NCBI RefSeq assembly: GCF_003224335.1
Contig: NZ_QKLF01000001.1
Coordinates: 124,001-188,000, forward strand
Source: Curtobacterium sp. MCJR17_055
GTDB taxonomy: Bacteria; Actinomycetota; Actinomycetes; Actinomycetales; Microbacteriaceae
Direction of reading: 5' to 3'
Length of the DNA: 64,000 nt
Below the pieces are notes generated by a model that was not told the DNA's origin, did not search any database, and saw only the letters and a list, made by a program, of their open reading frames with translations. This document shows, one piece after another, positions 26,469 to 35,864 of this stretch. The number at the start of each line of letters is the position of its first letter. The stretch's first letter is position 1. The position numbers and the translations under genes were made by a program.

Positions 26469-29066
26469 ATGACCAAGCCCATGCCCGACAAGCCATCGGT
26501 GGACGGACTCGAGCAGGTCTGGGGACCGCAGTGGGAGCAGGACGGCACCTACCGGTTCGACCGCGCCGCCGCCGGTGACCGGTCCGCCGTCTACTCGATC
26601 GACACCCCGCCGCCGACCGCTTCGGGTTCGCTGCACATCGGGCACGTGTTCTCGTACACGCACACCGACCTCAAGGCCCGGTACGAGCGCATGCGGGGCA
26701 AGCACGTGTTCTACCCGATGGGCTGGGACGACAACGGGCTCCCCACCGAGCGTCGCGTGCAGAACTACTACGGCGTCCGGTGCGACCCGTCGCTCCCCTA
26801 CGACCCCGATTTCACGCCGCCGTTCGAGGGCGGCGACGGCAAGTCGAGCAAGGCCGCCGACCAGCTGCCGATCTCGCGTCGCAACTTCATCGAGCTCTGC
26901 GACCAGCTGACCGTCCAGGACGAGCAGCAGTTCGAGGAGCTCTTCCGCACCCTCGGGCTCTCCGTCGACTGGACGCAGTCGTACCGCACGATCGACGCGA
27001 CCTCGCGTGCCAGCGCCCAGCGCGCCTTCCTCCGCAACCTCGAGCGCGGCGAGGCCTACCAGGCCGACGCCCCGACCCTGTGGGACGTGACGTTCCGCAC
27101 CGCGGTCGCCCAGGCGGAGCTCGAGGACAAGGAGATGCCGGGCGCGTACCACGGCCTCGCCTTCCACAAGTCCGACGGCAGCGGTGACGTCGTCATCCAG
27201 ACCACGCGCCCCGAGCTCCTGCCGGCGTGTGTCGCCCTCGTCGCGCACCCGGACGACGAGCGGTTCCAGGACCTGTTCGGCACGACCGTGCGCTCCCCGC
27301 TGTTCGACGTCGAGGTCCCGGTGCTCGCGCACCACCTCGCGCAGAAGGACAAGGGCGCCGGCATCGCGATGATCTGCACGTTCGGCGACACCACCGACGT
27401 CGTGTGGTGGCGCGAGCTGCAGCTGCCGAACCGCTCCGTGATCGGGTTCGACGGCCGTATCCGCTCCGAGGAGCCGGCGTGGATCGAGTCCGCCGAGGGC
27501 CGGGCGCTCTACGCCGAGATGGCCGGCAAGACGGTGTTCTCCGCCAAGAAGGTCGTCGTGGACGCCCTCACCGCGTCCGGCGAGCTCGTCGGCGACGTGA
27601 AGACGATCAACCACCCGGTCAAGTTCTTCGAGAAGGGCGACAAGCCGCTCGAGATCGTCTCCACCCGCCAGTGGTACATCGTCAACGGGGCCCGCGACGA
27701 GCAGCTCAAGGCGACCCTGCTCGAACGGGGGAACCAGATCGCGTTCCACCCCGACTTCATGAAGGTCCGGTACGAGAACTGGGTCGGTGGCCTGTCCGGC
27801 GACTGGCTCATCTCGCGCCAGCGTTTCTTCGGCGTGCCGATCCCGGTCTGGTACCCGCTCGACGCCGACGGCAACCCGGTCTTCGACCAGCCGATCGTCC
27901 CGACCGAGGCGCAGCTGCCCGTGGACCCGTCGTCCGACCCGGCTCCCGGGTACGACGAGTCGCAGCGCGGTGTCCCCGGCGGCTTCCAGGGCGAGCTCGA
28001 CGTGATGGACACCTGGGCGACCTCGTCCCTCACCCCGCAGCTCGCCGGCAAGTGGGAGACCGACCCCGAGCTCTACGGCCTGGTGTACCCGTACGACGTC
28101 CGCCCGCAGGCGCAGGACATCATCCGGACCTGGCTGTTCACGACCGTGCTCCGCAGCCAGCTCGAGGCCGACGTGGTTCCGTGGACGAACGCCTCGATCT
28201 CCGGCTTCATCGTCGACCCCGACCGCAAGAAGATGTCGAAGTCGAAGGGCAACGTCGTCACGCCGCTGTCGATCCTCGAGCAGCACGGTGCGGACGCGGT
28301 CCGGTACTGGGCGGCCTCGTCGAAGCTCGGGACCGACGCGGCCTTCGATCCGCAGAACCCGAAGCAGATCAAGGTCGGCCGTCGTCTGGCGATCAAGGTC
28401 CTCAACGCCGCGAAGTTCGTCTACGGCTTCGAGCTGCCGACCGGCGCACACCAGGTCACCGAGGCCCTCGACGTCGACATGCTCGCCGCACTCGGCACCG
28501 TCGTCGACCAGGCCACCGCGGCGTTCGACGGGTACGACCACGCCCGTGCGCTCGAGATCACCGAGCGGTTCTTCTGGACCTTCTGCGACGACTACCTCGA
28601 GCTCGTCAAGGAGCGTGCGTACGGCACCGCTGCGGACGCGACCCACGAGACCCAGGCGAGCGCGGTGCTCGCGCTCCGCGGCGCGATCGACGTCCTGCTC
28701 CGTCTGCTCGCCCCGTTCCTCCCGTACGCGACGGAGGAGGTCTGGGCCTGGACCCACGAGACCAGCGTGCACCGGGCCTCCTGGCCGACGCGTGCCGACC
28801 TGCCGGTCGACCAGGCCGAGACCGGTCTGCTCGCCGCCGTCGGGCAGGCGCTCATCGGCATCCGCGGTGCGAAGACGGCCGCGAAGGCGTCCCAGAAGAC
28901 GCCCGTCATCCGGGCCGTCGTGCAGGCGCCCGCGGACCTCCGCGAACTGGTGGAGCGCGCGGCCGTGGACCTGGCGGCCGTCGGCCGCATCCAGGACCTC
29001 GCCTTCGTGGACGGCGACGAGTTCGCGGTCACCGAGATCGAGCTGGCCGAGCAGCCCTCGGCCTAG
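26469..29066 (+). CDS. valS: Valyl-tRNA synthetase, archaeal-like type
   Basis: Charges tRNA-Val. The 865-residue protein has HIGH in GSLHIGHVFSYTHTD, KMSKS in DRKKMSKSKGNVVTP, and an editing domain with TTRPELLPACVALVAHP. The block MGWDDNGLPTERRVQNYYG and this editing motif belong to the archaeal-like ValRS that occurs in some Actinobacteria, rather than the common bacterial form with GTDHAGIAT. ATG 26469 has GGAAGG 8 nt upstream. It is not next to folC here, which pairs with ileS instead. A hairpin terminator follows. Confidence 0.98.
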   Translation: MTKPMPDKPSVDGLEQVWGPQWEQDGTYRFDRAAAGDRSAVYSIDTPPPTASGSLHIGHVFSYTHTDLKARYERMRGKHVFYPMGWDDNGLPTERRVQNYYGVRCDPSLPYDPDFTPPFEGGDGKSSKAADQLPISRRNFIELCDQLTVQDEQQFEELFRTLGLSVDWTQSYRTIDATSRASAQRAFLRNLERGEAYQADAPTLWDVTFRTAVAQAELEDKEMPGAYHGLAFHKSDGSGDVVIQTTRPELLPACVALVAHPDDERFQDLFGTTVRSPLFDVEVPVLAHHLAQKDKGAGIAMICTFGDTTDVVWWRELQLPNRSVIGFDGRIRSEEPAWIESAEGRALYAEMAGKTVFSAKKVVVDALTASGELVGDVKTINHPVKFFEKGDKPLEIVSTRQWYIVNGARDEQLKATLLERGNQIAFHPDFMKVRYENWVGGLSGDWLISRQRFFGVPIPVWYPLDADGNPVFDQPIVPTEAQLPVDPSSDPAPGYDESQRGVPGGFQGELDVMDTWATSSLTPQLAGKWETDPELYGLVYPYDVRPQAQDIIRTWLFTTVLRSQLEADVVPWTNASISGFIVDPDRKKMSKSKGNVVTPLSILEQHGADAVRYWAASSKLGTDAAFDPQNPKQIKVGRRLAIKVLNAAKFVYGFELPTGAHQVTEALDVDMLAALGTVVDQATAAFDGYDHARALEITERFFWTFCDDYLELVKERAYGTAADATHETQASAVLALRGAIDVLLRLLAPFLPYATEEVWAWTHETSVHRASWPTRADLPVDQAETGLLAAVGQALIGIRGAKTAAKASQKTPVIRAVVQAPADLRELVERAAVDLAAVGRIQDLAFVDGDEFAVTEIELAEQPSA

Positions 29067-29097
29067 TCGGAGCACCCGGGCCGCGACCCGGACACCG

Positions 29098-29137
29098 AGG
29101 ACGCCCCGTTACCGTGGAGACACGGGCGGGGCGTCCT
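29098..29137 (+). terminator. Terminator hairpin after valS
   Basis: An 11-bp perfect stem (29098-29108 with 29127-29137) encloses a second short CCGT/ACGG stem. It starts 32 nt after the valS stop and lies before the ribosome site of the next small gene. Confidence 0.7.
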
Positions 29138-29169
29138 GCGTCCCCGTCACCCACGGACTGGAGGCACAC

Positions 29170-29421
29170 ATGCAGTTGGGCACGAGATGGAGCGTCGGTG
29201 CGGAGCCGCCCGCGCGGCTGCCCGAGACGATGATCGTCGCGGTCCGCAGCGTCGAGGAGGACCTGGCGGCGCAATCGGTCGACGCGTCGACGTGGCGCTG
29301 GACGCTCACCTTCCTGGAGGGCAAGCCCGTGGTCGAGCTGGACGACGGGACGTCGATCCACCTCGACCCGCTCGGTCACGCGCAGGTGACGGACCCGGAC
29401 GACGCGGGGTCGGAAGACTGA
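29170..29421 (+). CDS. Small conserved-looking protein, function unknown
   Basis: An 83-residue soluble acidic protein I cannot assign. It has a plausible beta-rich centre (TWRWTLTFLEGKPVVELDDGT) and an acidic tail ending PDDAGSED. ATG 29170 has a strong GGAGG site 6 nt upstream, and third-position GC is high, as in neighbouring genes, so I consider it real. It lies between the valS terminator and a TetR gene on the same strand. Confidence 0.75.
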   Translation: MQLGTRWSVGAEPPARLPETMIVAVRSVEEDLAAQSVDASTWRWTLTFLEGKPVVELDDGTSIHLDPLGHAQVTDPDDAGSED

Positions 29422-29523
29422 CGGGAACGCGGAGCCCAGGGGGAACCGTCCGCGGCGTACAGTGGAGAACCAGCGTTCCCGGCGCGGGCCCCGGCCGGCG
29501 GACAGTGGACGGACGGAGTGCCC

Positions 29524-30105
29524 ATGGCCACGAGCACGGTCGAGCCGGAGACGACGGCACGGATTGTCGACACCGCCGATGCGCTGTTCTACGCGCGCGG
29601 CATCCAGTCCGTCGGCATGGACGAGATCCGGACGACCGCCGGGGTCTCGCTCAAGAAGCTCTACGCCGCCTTCCCCGGCAAGGACCAGCTCGTCGCCGCC
29701 GTCCTGACCGGGCGGCACGGGCTCTGGGAGCGGGGCATCCGCGCGGCCGTCGACTCCGCAGAGGGCCCGCGCGCGAAGATGCTCGCCGTCTACGACTTCC
29801 TCGAGTCGTGGTTCGGCGACGACACGTTCCGCGGGTGCGGGTTCATCAACGCGTTCGGTGAGCTCGGTGCGACCTCGCCGGCCGTCGCGGCCATCGCCCG
29901 GGAGCACAAGGAGTCGTTCCAGCGCTTCGTCAGCGAACTCGCCGTGCAGGCCGTCTCCGACGTCGAGCGCGCCGAGGAGCTCGCCGCGCAGCTCGCACTC
30001 CTCGCCGAAGGGGCACAGACGACCGCCGCGATCGCCGGCACCCCCGACGCTGCCGTCCACGCCCGGCGCGCAGCCGCGGTCCTCATCGACGCCGCCACGC
30101 CCTGA
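29524..30105 (+). CDS. TetR-family transcriptional regulator
   Basis: A 193-residue one-component repressor. The helix-turn-helix lies at about 12-58 (RIVDTADALFYARGIQSVGM and TTAGVSLKKLYAAFPGKDQL), and the C-terminal domain has the pattern GCGFINAFGELG seen in TetR proteins of the YxaF/LmrA-like group. ATG 29524 has GGAG 5 nt upstream. No obvious target gene is divergent to it. The M3 peptidase starts 26 nt downstream and may share the transcript. Its ligand is unknown. Confidence 0.9.
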   Translation: MATSTVEPETTARIVDTADALFYARGIQSVGMDEIRTTAGVSLKKLYAAFPGKDQLVAAVLTGRHGLWERGIRAAVDSAEGPRAKMLAVYDFLESWFGDDTFRGCGFINAFGELGATSPAVAAIAREHKESFQRFVSELAVQAVSDVERAEELAAQLALLAEGAQTTAAIAGTPDAAVHARRAAAVLIDAATP

Positions 30106-30131
30106 CACGGGCCGGTGGATAGGTTGTGGGG

Positions 30132-32159
30132 ATGGCCACTCCGTTCGACGAACCGAGCACTCTCCCCTACGCCCTCCCGCCGTTCGACGACGTCCGGACG
30201 GAGCACTACCGACCGGCGTTCGACGCCGGGATGGCCGAGCACCGCGCCGAGGTGGAGGCGATCGCCACCGACCCGCACCCGCCGACGTTCGAGAACACCC
30301 TCGTCGCGCTCGAACGGTCCGGACAGCTGCTGCAGCGGGTCGAGATGGTCTTCTCCACCGTCACCTCGGCCGACTCGACCGACGCGCTCCGCGACCTCGA
30401 GGCCGAACTGTCCCCGCTCCTGGCCGCTCACCGTGACGCCGTCGTGCTGGACGCCCGCCTGTACGCGCGCGTGCGGGCCGTGCACGACGACCTCGAGGAC
30501 GCTGCCGGTCTGTCGGACGAGGACCGACGCCTCGTCGACCGCACCCTGACCGAGATGACGCTCGCCGGCGCCGGACTCGACGACGCCGGCAAGGAACGAC
30601 TGACCGCCGTCAACCAGGAGCTCTCCTCGTTGACGACGACCTTCGAGCGGAACCTGCTCGAGGACACGAACGACGCGGCCGTGCACGTCACCGACGAGTC
30701 CGAGCTCGCCGGACTCGACGACGGCGCACTGTCCGCGGCCGCCGCCGCAGCGGCCGACCGCGGCCTGGACGGCTGGCTCGTCACCCTGCCGCTCTACACC
30801 GGGCACCCCTGGCTCGCCACGCTCACCGACCGCGGGCTCCGACAGCGGATCATGGAGGCGTCGCTCTCCCGCGGACGACGCGGCAACGCCTTCGACAACC
30901 GCGACGTCCTGCTGCGGATCGTGCGCCTCCGTGCCGAGCGCGCGGAGCTGCTCGGGTTCCGCGACCACGCCTCGGTCGTCACGGCCGACGAGACCGCCGG
31001 CGACCCCGACGCCGTCGCCGGGCTGCTGTCGTCGCTCGTGCCGGCCGCCACCGCCAACGCACGCGACGAGCGGGCGGTGCGGTCGCGGGCCGTCGGGTAC
31101 GAGGTCGAGTCGTGGGACTGGGCGTACGCCACCGAGGTCCTGCGCGGTGAGCAGTTCGCCGCCGACAGCGGAACGCTCCGCCCCTACCTGGAAGCCGACC
31201 GGGTCCTGGTCGACGGCGTCTTCCACGCGGCCACCGCCCTGTACGGCCTGCGGTTCACCGAACGACCCGACCTCCGTGGCTACAACGACGAGGTCCGCGT
31301 GTTCGAGGTCACCGACGAGCAGGACGAGCCCGTGGGGCTGTACCTGCTCGACCTGCACACGCGGGACGGCAAGCGGGGCGGCGCGTGGATGAACCCCGTC
31401 GTGGAGCAGTCGCACCTGCTCGGCACGCTCCCCGTCGTCGTGAACAACCTCAACGTGCCGAAGCCCGCCGCGGGTTCGGCCACGCTCCTGACGCAGGACG
31501 AGGTGGAGACGCTGTTCCACGAGTTCGGACACGCGCTGCACGGGTTGATCGCCCGCACGACCTACCCGCGGTTCTCCGGCACGAACGTCGAGCGTGACTT
31601 CGTCGAGTTCCCGTCGCAGGTCAACGAGATGTGGGTGACCTGGCCCTCGGTGTTGGCGAACTACGCGAAGCACCACGAGACCGGCGAGCCGATGCCGCCC
31701 GAACTCGTCCTCGGGCTCAGCGACTCGGAGGGGTTCAACGAGGGCTTCGGCACGACCGAGTACCTGGCGGCCGCACTGCTCGACCAGGCCTGGCACCGGC
31801 TCACCGCTGCCGAAGCGGCCGCGGTCACCGACGTCGAGGCATTCGAACGGCAGGCCCTGGCCGACGCCGGCGTCGACGCCCCGGCCGTCCCGCCCCGCTA
31901 CTCGTCGACGTACTTCGCGCACACGTTCTCGGGCGGGTACGACGCCGGGTACTACGGCTACATCTGGAGCGAGGTGCTCGACGCCGACACCGTGGAGTGG
32001 TTCCGCGACAACGGCGGGCTCTCGCGCGAGGCCGGCGAGCGGTTCGCCCGTCTCCTGCTCGGCGTCGGCGGGGCGAAGGACCCGCTCGAGGCGTACCGCG
32101 CCTTCCGCGGCCGCGACGCCGAGGTCGGGCCGCTCCTGCGACGCCGCGGGCTCGAGTAG
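30132..32159 (+). CDS. M3 family zinc metallopeptidase (Dcp/oligopeptidase type)
   Basis: Cytoplasmic zinc peptidase that cleaves short peptides, resembling peptidyl-dipeptidase Dcp and oligopeptidase A. The 675-residue protein has the typical length, an all-helical N-terminal half, and the zinc site HEFGHALHGL at about residue 465, with the third ligand in SEGFNEGFGTTEYL-like context further on and the substrate loop YYGYIWSEVLDAD near the end. ATG 30132 has only a weak GGGG site. A 17-bp tandem duplication spans its stop codon, and the clpX gene is convergent. Confidence 0.95.
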   Translation: MATPFDEPSTLPYALPPFDDVRTEHYRPAFDAGMAEHRAEVEAIATDPHPPTFENTLVALERSGQLLQRVEMVFSTVTSADSTDALRDLEAELSPLLAAHRDAVVLDARLYARVRAVHDDLEDAAGLSDEDRRLVDRTLTEMTLAGAGLDDAGKERLTAVNQELSSLTTTFERNLLEDTNDAAVHVTDESELAGLDDGALSAAAAAAADRGLDGWLVTLPLYTGHPWLATLTDRGLRQRIMEASLSRGRRGNAFDNRDVLLRIVRLRAERAELLGFRDHASVVTADETAGDPDAVAGLLSSLVPAATANARDERAVRSRAVGYEVESWDWAYATEVLRGEQFAADSGTLRPYLEADRVLVDGVFHAATALYGLRFTERPDLRGYNDEVRVFEVTDEQDEPVGLYLLDLHTRDGKRGGAWMNPVVEQSHLLGTLPVVVNNLNVPKPAAGSATLLTQDEVETLFHEFGHALHGLIARTTYPRFSGTNVERDFVEFPSQVNEMWVTWPSVLANYAKHHETGEPMPPELVLGLSDSEGFNEGFGTTEYLAAALLDQAWHRLTAAEAAAVTDVEAFERQALADAGVDAPAVPPRYSSTYFAHTFSGGYDAGYYGYIWSEVLDADTVEWFRDNGGLSREAGERFARLLLGVGGAKDPLEAYRAFRGRDAEVGPLLRRRGLE

Positions 32160-32177
32160 GCCGCGGGCTCGAGTAGG
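32144..32177. repeat. 17-bp tandem duplication spanning the M3 peptidase stop codon
   Basis: The segment CCGCGGGCTCGAGTAGG occurs twice in direct succession (32144-32160 and 32161-32177). The first copy contains the stop codon of the peptidase; the second is non-coding. It looks like a recent slippage duplication. Confidence 0.9.
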
Positions 32178-32185
32178 CCGCGCGA

Positions 32186-32222
32186 CGGCGGCGACGGCGG
32201 TGCGCCGCTGCCGTCGCCGCCG
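32186..32222. terminator. Bidirectional hairpin between the M3 peptidase and clpX
   Basis: A 13-bp perfect GC stem (32186-32198 with 32210-32222) abuts the clpX stop codon and lies 26 nt after the peptidase stop. It probably terminates both convergent transcripts. Confidence 0.75.
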
Positions 32223-33503
32223 CTACGCGGACTTCTCGACGCGCTTCGGCTGCGACCGCGGGACGATCGTCGGCGCGGCGTTCTCGAGCACGGTGGCCCG
32301 GTTGATGACCACGCGAGCGACGTCGTCGTCCGACGGGATGTCGAACATGATCGGCCCGAGGACCTCTTCCATGATCGCCCGGAGGCCGCGAGCACCCGTC
32401 TGCCGCAGGACGGCGAGGTCCGCGATGGCCTCGAGCGCACCCTGGTCGAACTCGAGCTCGACGCCGTCGATCTGGAACATGCGCTGGTACTGCCGGACGA
32501 GGGCGTTCTTCGGCTCGGTCAGGATCTGCATGAGCGCGGCCTGGTCGAGCTTCGACACCGTCGTGACGACGGGCAGGCGACCGATGAACTCCGGGATGAG
32601 CCCGAACTTGTGCAGGTCCTCCGGCAGGACGTCGGCGTACAGGTCCTGCTGGTCGAGCGGGCTGTGCAGCTGCGCGCCGAAGCCGATGCCGTGCTTGCCG
32701 ACGCGCGAGGACACGATCTCCTCGAGCCCGGCGAACGCCCCGGCCACGATGAACAGGACGTTCGTCGTGTCGATCTGGATGAACTCCTGGTGCGGGTGCT
32801 TCCGGCCGCCCTGCGGCGGGACGGAGGCGACCGTGCCCTCGAGGATCTTGAGGAGCGCCTGCTGGACGCCCTCGCCGGAGACGTCGCGCGTGATCGAGGG
32901 GTTCTCGGCCTTCCGCGCGATCTTGTCGACCTCGTCGATGTAGATGATGCCGGTCTCGGCGCGCTTGACGTCGTAGTCGGCGGCCTGGATGAGCTTGAGG
33001 AGGATGTTCTCGACGTCCTCGCCCACGTAGCCGGCCTCGGTCAGAGCGGTGGCGTCCGCGACGGCGAACGGCACGTTGAGGCGCTTCGCGAGGGTCTGCG
33101 CCAGGTAGGTCTTGCCGCAGCCGGTCGGACCGATGAGCAGGATGTTCGACTTGGCGATCTCGACGTCGTCGCGGTCCTCGGCGGCGGTGATCTGCCCCTG
33201 CGCACGGACGCGCTTGTAGTGGTTGTAGACGGCCACCGCGAGGGCACGCTTGGCCGGGTCCTGCCCGATGACGTACTCCTGCAGGAAGTCGAAGATCTCG
33301 CGGGGCTTCGGCAGGTCGAACTCGCCGCTGCCGGTGTCCTCCCCCGCTTCGGCGAGGCGTTCCTCGATGATCTCGTTGCAGAGTTCGACGCATTCGTCAC
33401 AGATGTAGACGCCGGGGCCGGCGATCAACTGCTGTACCTGCTTCTGGCTCTTCCCACAGAAGGAGCACTTCAGGAGGTCGGCGCTCTCTCCGATGCGTGC
33501 CAT
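32223..33503 (-). CDS. clpX: ATP-dependent Clp protease ATP-binding subunit ClpX
   Basis: AAA+ unfoldase that feeds substrates to ClpP. The 426-residue protein has the N-terminal zinc-binding domain ([11 protein letters not shown] and ICDECVELC), Walker [16 protein letters not shown], Walker [12 protein letters not shown], the pore loop GYVGEDVEN, the ClpP-docking IGF loop in [10 protein letters not shown], and the sensor-2 [15 protein letters not shown] 33503 places [16 protein letters not shown] at the N-terminus. In related Actinobacteria it follows clpP2 directly; here two copper-related genes on the other strand separate them, so it needs its own promoter. Confidence 0.99.
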   Translation of the reverse strand: MARIGESADLLKCSFCGKSQKQVQQLIAGPGVYICDECVELCNEIIEERLAEAGEDTGSGEFDLPKPREIFDFLQEYVIGQDPAKRALAVAVYNHYKRVRAQGQITAAEDRDDVEIAKSNILLIGPTGCGKTYLAQTLAKRLNVPFAVADATALTEAGYVGEDVENILLKLIQAADYDVKRAETGIIYIDEVDKIARKAENPSITRDVSGEGVQQALLKILEGTVASVPPQGGRKHPHQEFIQIDTTNVLFIVAGAFAGLEEIVSSRVGKHGIGFGAQLHSPLDQQDLYADVLPEDLHKFGLIPEFIGRLPVVTTVSKLDQAALMQILTEPKNALVRQYQRMFQIDGVELEFDQGALEAIADLAVLRQTGARGLRAIMEEVLGPIMFDIPSDDDVARVVINRATVLENAAPTIVPRSQPKRVEKSA

Positions 33504-33652
33504 GCTCTCGGCCTTCCCTGGTCGACGCGCGCCGCCAGTGCGGTGCACGAGGTCGTCGTGGGACCGAGCCTAACCGCATCCGCCGACACAGCGCGGGACC
33601 CCCGGCCGCGTTCGCCCACGGCGTCGGCGGCCTGGTAGCGTGGTCGCCGTTG

Positions 33653-33669
33653 CTCTACAAGTTGTAGAG
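33653..33669. promoter_or_regulatory. Operator-like palindrome upstream of ycnI-copC
   Basis: CTCTACAAGTTGTAGAG has two perfect 8-bp arms around a central G and ends 19 nt before the ycnI start codon. It contains TACA...TGTA half-sites like those of BlaI/CopY-type repressors, though with a 3-nt rather than 2-nt centre. The regulator is not encoded nearby. Confidence 0.6.
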
Positions 33670-33688
33670 AACGGCTCCTGGAGGAACC

Positions 33689-34441
33689 ATGCACAAGCGC
33701 CTCGCCACCGGCGGCGTCGCCACCCTCGGTGTCGCCGCCGCGATCGTCCTCGGCTCCGCGGCCGCTGCCAGCGCACACGTCGGCGCGGAAGCCACCTCGA
33801 CGGCGGCGAACTCGTACACCACGGTGACGTTCTCCGTCCCGCACGGCTGCGACGGTTCCCCCACGACGAAGCTCCGGTTCCACGTCCCCGAGTCCGTCAT
33901 CGAGGTCACGCCCACGGTCAACCCGAACTGGACGATCACGAAGGAGACCGAGCCGTACACGGCGCCCAGTGCCGCGGCGGACGAGGACGAGTCGGAAGCC
34001 GCGGCCGAGCGGGTCACGAGCGTCACCTACACCGCGAAGACCCCGCTCCCCGCCGACGAGCGCGACACCTTCGCGCTCTCCTTCGCCCTGCCGGACGGCA
34101 AGGCCGGCGACACCGTCGCGATGCCCGTCTCGCAGACCTGCGAGGAGGGCTCCACCGAGTGGGACCAGACGACCGAGGCCGGCAAGGCCGAGCCCGATCA
34201 CCCGGCGCCCACGATCACGCTGACCGCGGCGGACACCGCAGAGGACGAGCACGCCCACGGCGCCACGGAGTCCACCGAGTCCGGCGAGTCGGCGGCGACC
34301 ACCGCCTCCACTGCGTCCTCCACCGCTCCGGCGGACCCCGACCTGGTCGGCCGGTTCCTCGGCCTCGGTGGCCTGCTCCTCGGCGCCGTCGCGCTCGTCG
34401 TCTCGGTCGCCGCGTCACGCCGTCGCGGCAGCACGAAGTGA
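33689..34441 (+). CDS. YcnI-like (DUF1775) copper-associated membrane-anchored protein
   Basis: Extracytoplasmic protein of the YcnI/DUF1775 family, linked to copper handling. The 250-residue precursor has a signal peptide (residues 1-29), so the mature protein starts at the conserved His in SAHVGAEATSTAANSYTTVTF, the residue that contributes to copper binding in characterised YcnI. The family core SVPHGCDGSPTTKLRFHVPE follows, then an acidic Ala/Ser/Thr linker and one C-terminal helix with a basic end. ATG 33689 has a GGAGG site. The stop overlaps the copC start (GTGA). Confidence 0.93.
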   Translation: MHKRLATGGVATLGVAAAIVLGSAAAASAHVGAEATSTAANSYTTVTFSVPHGCDGSPTTKLRFHVPESVIEVTPTVNPNWTITKETEPYTAPSAAADEDESEAAAERVTSVTYTAKTPLPADERDTFALSFALPDGKAGDTVAMPVSQTCEEGSTEWDQTTEAGKAEPDHPAPTITLTAADTAEDEHAHGATESTESGESAATTASTASSTAPADPDLVGRFLGLGGLLLGAVALVVSVAASRRRGSTK

Positions 34442-35112
34442 CGTCGGGCACGCAGACGGCCTCGCGCCCGGCGGACGTGCGCGGTCGGGCCGGGAGGCTC
34501 GTGGCCGCGTCCGCCGCGGCGCTCGCGATCGCGGGCAGCGCGGTCCTCGGGCTCGCTGCCCCCGCCAGCGCGCACAACTACCTCGTCTCCGCCACCCCGG
34601 CGGCCGACAGCACCCTGACCGAGCTGCCAGAGTCGTTCGCGATCACCACGAACGACCGCCTGCTCGACATCGGCGACACCGACTCCGGGTTCGCCTTCCG
34701 CGTGGTCGGCCCGGACGGGGAGTACTTCGAGGACGGCTGCGTCGACGTGGACGGTCCGACGATGACCACCGCCGCCGCACTCGGCGACTCCGGGGAGTAC
34801 ACCGTCGAGTGGCAGATCATCTCCGCGGACGGGCACACGGTCTCGGACTCGTACGACTTCACGTGGGACGCGCCCGCCGGGTTCTCCCCCGCAGCGGGCT
34901 CCACGGAACCGCCGACGTGTGCCGCGGACGCGGGCGGGTCGTCAGCGGCCGCGAGCACGACGGGCACCGAGTCCGGCACGACGTCGTCCACCGCGTCCGA
35001 CGCCCTGTGGATCGGCGCGGGCGGCCTCGTCGTCGTGGCTGCGGCGGTCGCCGTGCTCCTGCTCGTCCGTCGTCGCCCGGCGCCTGCCGCCGACGACCCC
35101 GACGAGGGCTGA
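34438..35112 (+). CDS. CopC-domain copper resistance/binding protein, membrane-anchored
   Basis: Copper-binding extracytoplasmic protein. The 224-residue precursor has a signal peptide ending in SAHNYLVSATPAADSTL, so the mature N-terminal His begins the CopC domain; the second typical His lies in SADGHTVSDSYDF. A Ser/Thr linker and C-terminal helix with an Arg-rich end anchor it in the membrane. CopC with YcnI is a common pair. Here no CopD or copper ATPase is adjacent. The start is GTG 34438, coupled to ycnI by a 4-nt overlap. Confidence 0.92.
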   Translation: MTSGTQTASRPADVRGRAGRLVAASAAALAIAGSAVLGLAAPASAHNYLVSATPAADSTLTELPESFAITTNDRLLDIGDTDSGFAFRVVGPDGEYFEDGCVDVDGPTMTTAAALGDSGEYTVEWQIISADGHTVSDSYDFTWDAPAGFSPAAGSTEPPTCAADAGGSSAAASTTGTESGTTSSTASDALWIGAGGLVVVAAAVAVLLLVRRRPAPAADDPDEG

Positions 35113-35126
35113 CCCGGACCACCCCG

Positions 35127-35175
35127 GACACGACGACGGCCCCGTACCGATCCGGTACGGGGCCGTCGTCGTGTC
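35127..35175. terminator. Strong bidirectional terminator between copC and clpP2
   Basis: A perfect 23-bp stem (35127-35149 with 35153-35175) with a 3-nt loop lies between the convergent copC and clpP2 genes, 14 nt and 3 nt from their stop codons. It isolates the copper module from the protease operon. Confidence 0.9.
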
Positions 35176-35178
35176 GCG

Positions 35179-35838
35179 CTACTTGACGAGCGCCGGCAGG
35201 TTCTTGCGGCTGGTGAGGACCTGGTCGATCAGGCCGTACTCCACCGCTTCCTGCGCGGACATGATCTTGTCGCGCTCGATGTCGTGGTTGATCTGCTCCG
35301 GCGTCTTGTTGGAGTGCTTCGACAGCGTCTCCTCGAGCCAGGTGCGCATGCGGAGGATCTCCGCCGCCTGGATCTCGATGTCGGACGCCTGGCCGCCACC
35401 CTGCTGGACAGCGGGCTGGTGGATGAGCACGCGGGCGTTCGGGAGCGCCAGGCGCTTGCCCGGGGTCCCGCCGGCGAGGAGCACCGACGCGGCCGATGCG
35501 GCCTGACCGAGGCAGACCGTCTGGATCTGCGGGCGGATGTACTGCATCGTGTCGTAGATCGCCGTCATCGCGGTGAACGAGCCACCGGGCGAGTTGATGT
35601 ACATCACGATGTCGCGGTCCGGGTCCATCGACTCGAGCACGAGCAGCTGGGCCATGACGTCGTCAGCCGACGCGTCGTCGACCTGCACGCCGAGGAACAC
35701 GATGCGGTCCTCGAACAGCTTCGCGTACGGGTCCTGCCGCTTGTAGCCGTAGGCCGTGCGCTCTTCGAAGCTCGGGAGGATGTACCGGTCGGTGGGAGCC
35801 GGGACGTTCTGCGCGCCACCGAGCATGGGGAGATGCAT
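35179..35838 (-). CDS. clpP2: ATP-dependent Clp protease proteolytic subunit (second copy)
   Basis: Serine protease subunit of the ClpXP/ClpCP machine. The 219-residue protein has the active-site Ser in [16 protein letters not shown], His in [13 protein letters not shown] and the GGSFTAM oxyanion segment after YINSP. The N-terminus includes the loop [17 protein letters not shown]. The next gene upstream encodes a paralogue; in Actinobacteria ClpP1 and ClpP2 form a mixed 14-mer. It is 26 nt behind clpP1, on the same transcript. ATG 35838 is the only close start. Confidence 0.98.
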   Translation of the reverse strand: MHLPMLGGAQNVPAPTDRYILPSFEERTAYGYKRQDPYAKLFEDRIVFLGVQVDDASADDVMAQLLVLESMDPDRDIVMYINSPGGSFTAMTAIYDTMQYIRPQIQTVCLGQAASAASVLLAGGTPGKRLALPNARVLIHQPAVQQGGGQASDIEIQAAEILRMRTWLEETLSKHSNKTPEQINHDIERDKIMSAQEAVEYGLIDQVLTSRKNLPALVK

Positions 35839-35864
35839 TCTCGTTTCCTTTTCTTCGGTGGGGA

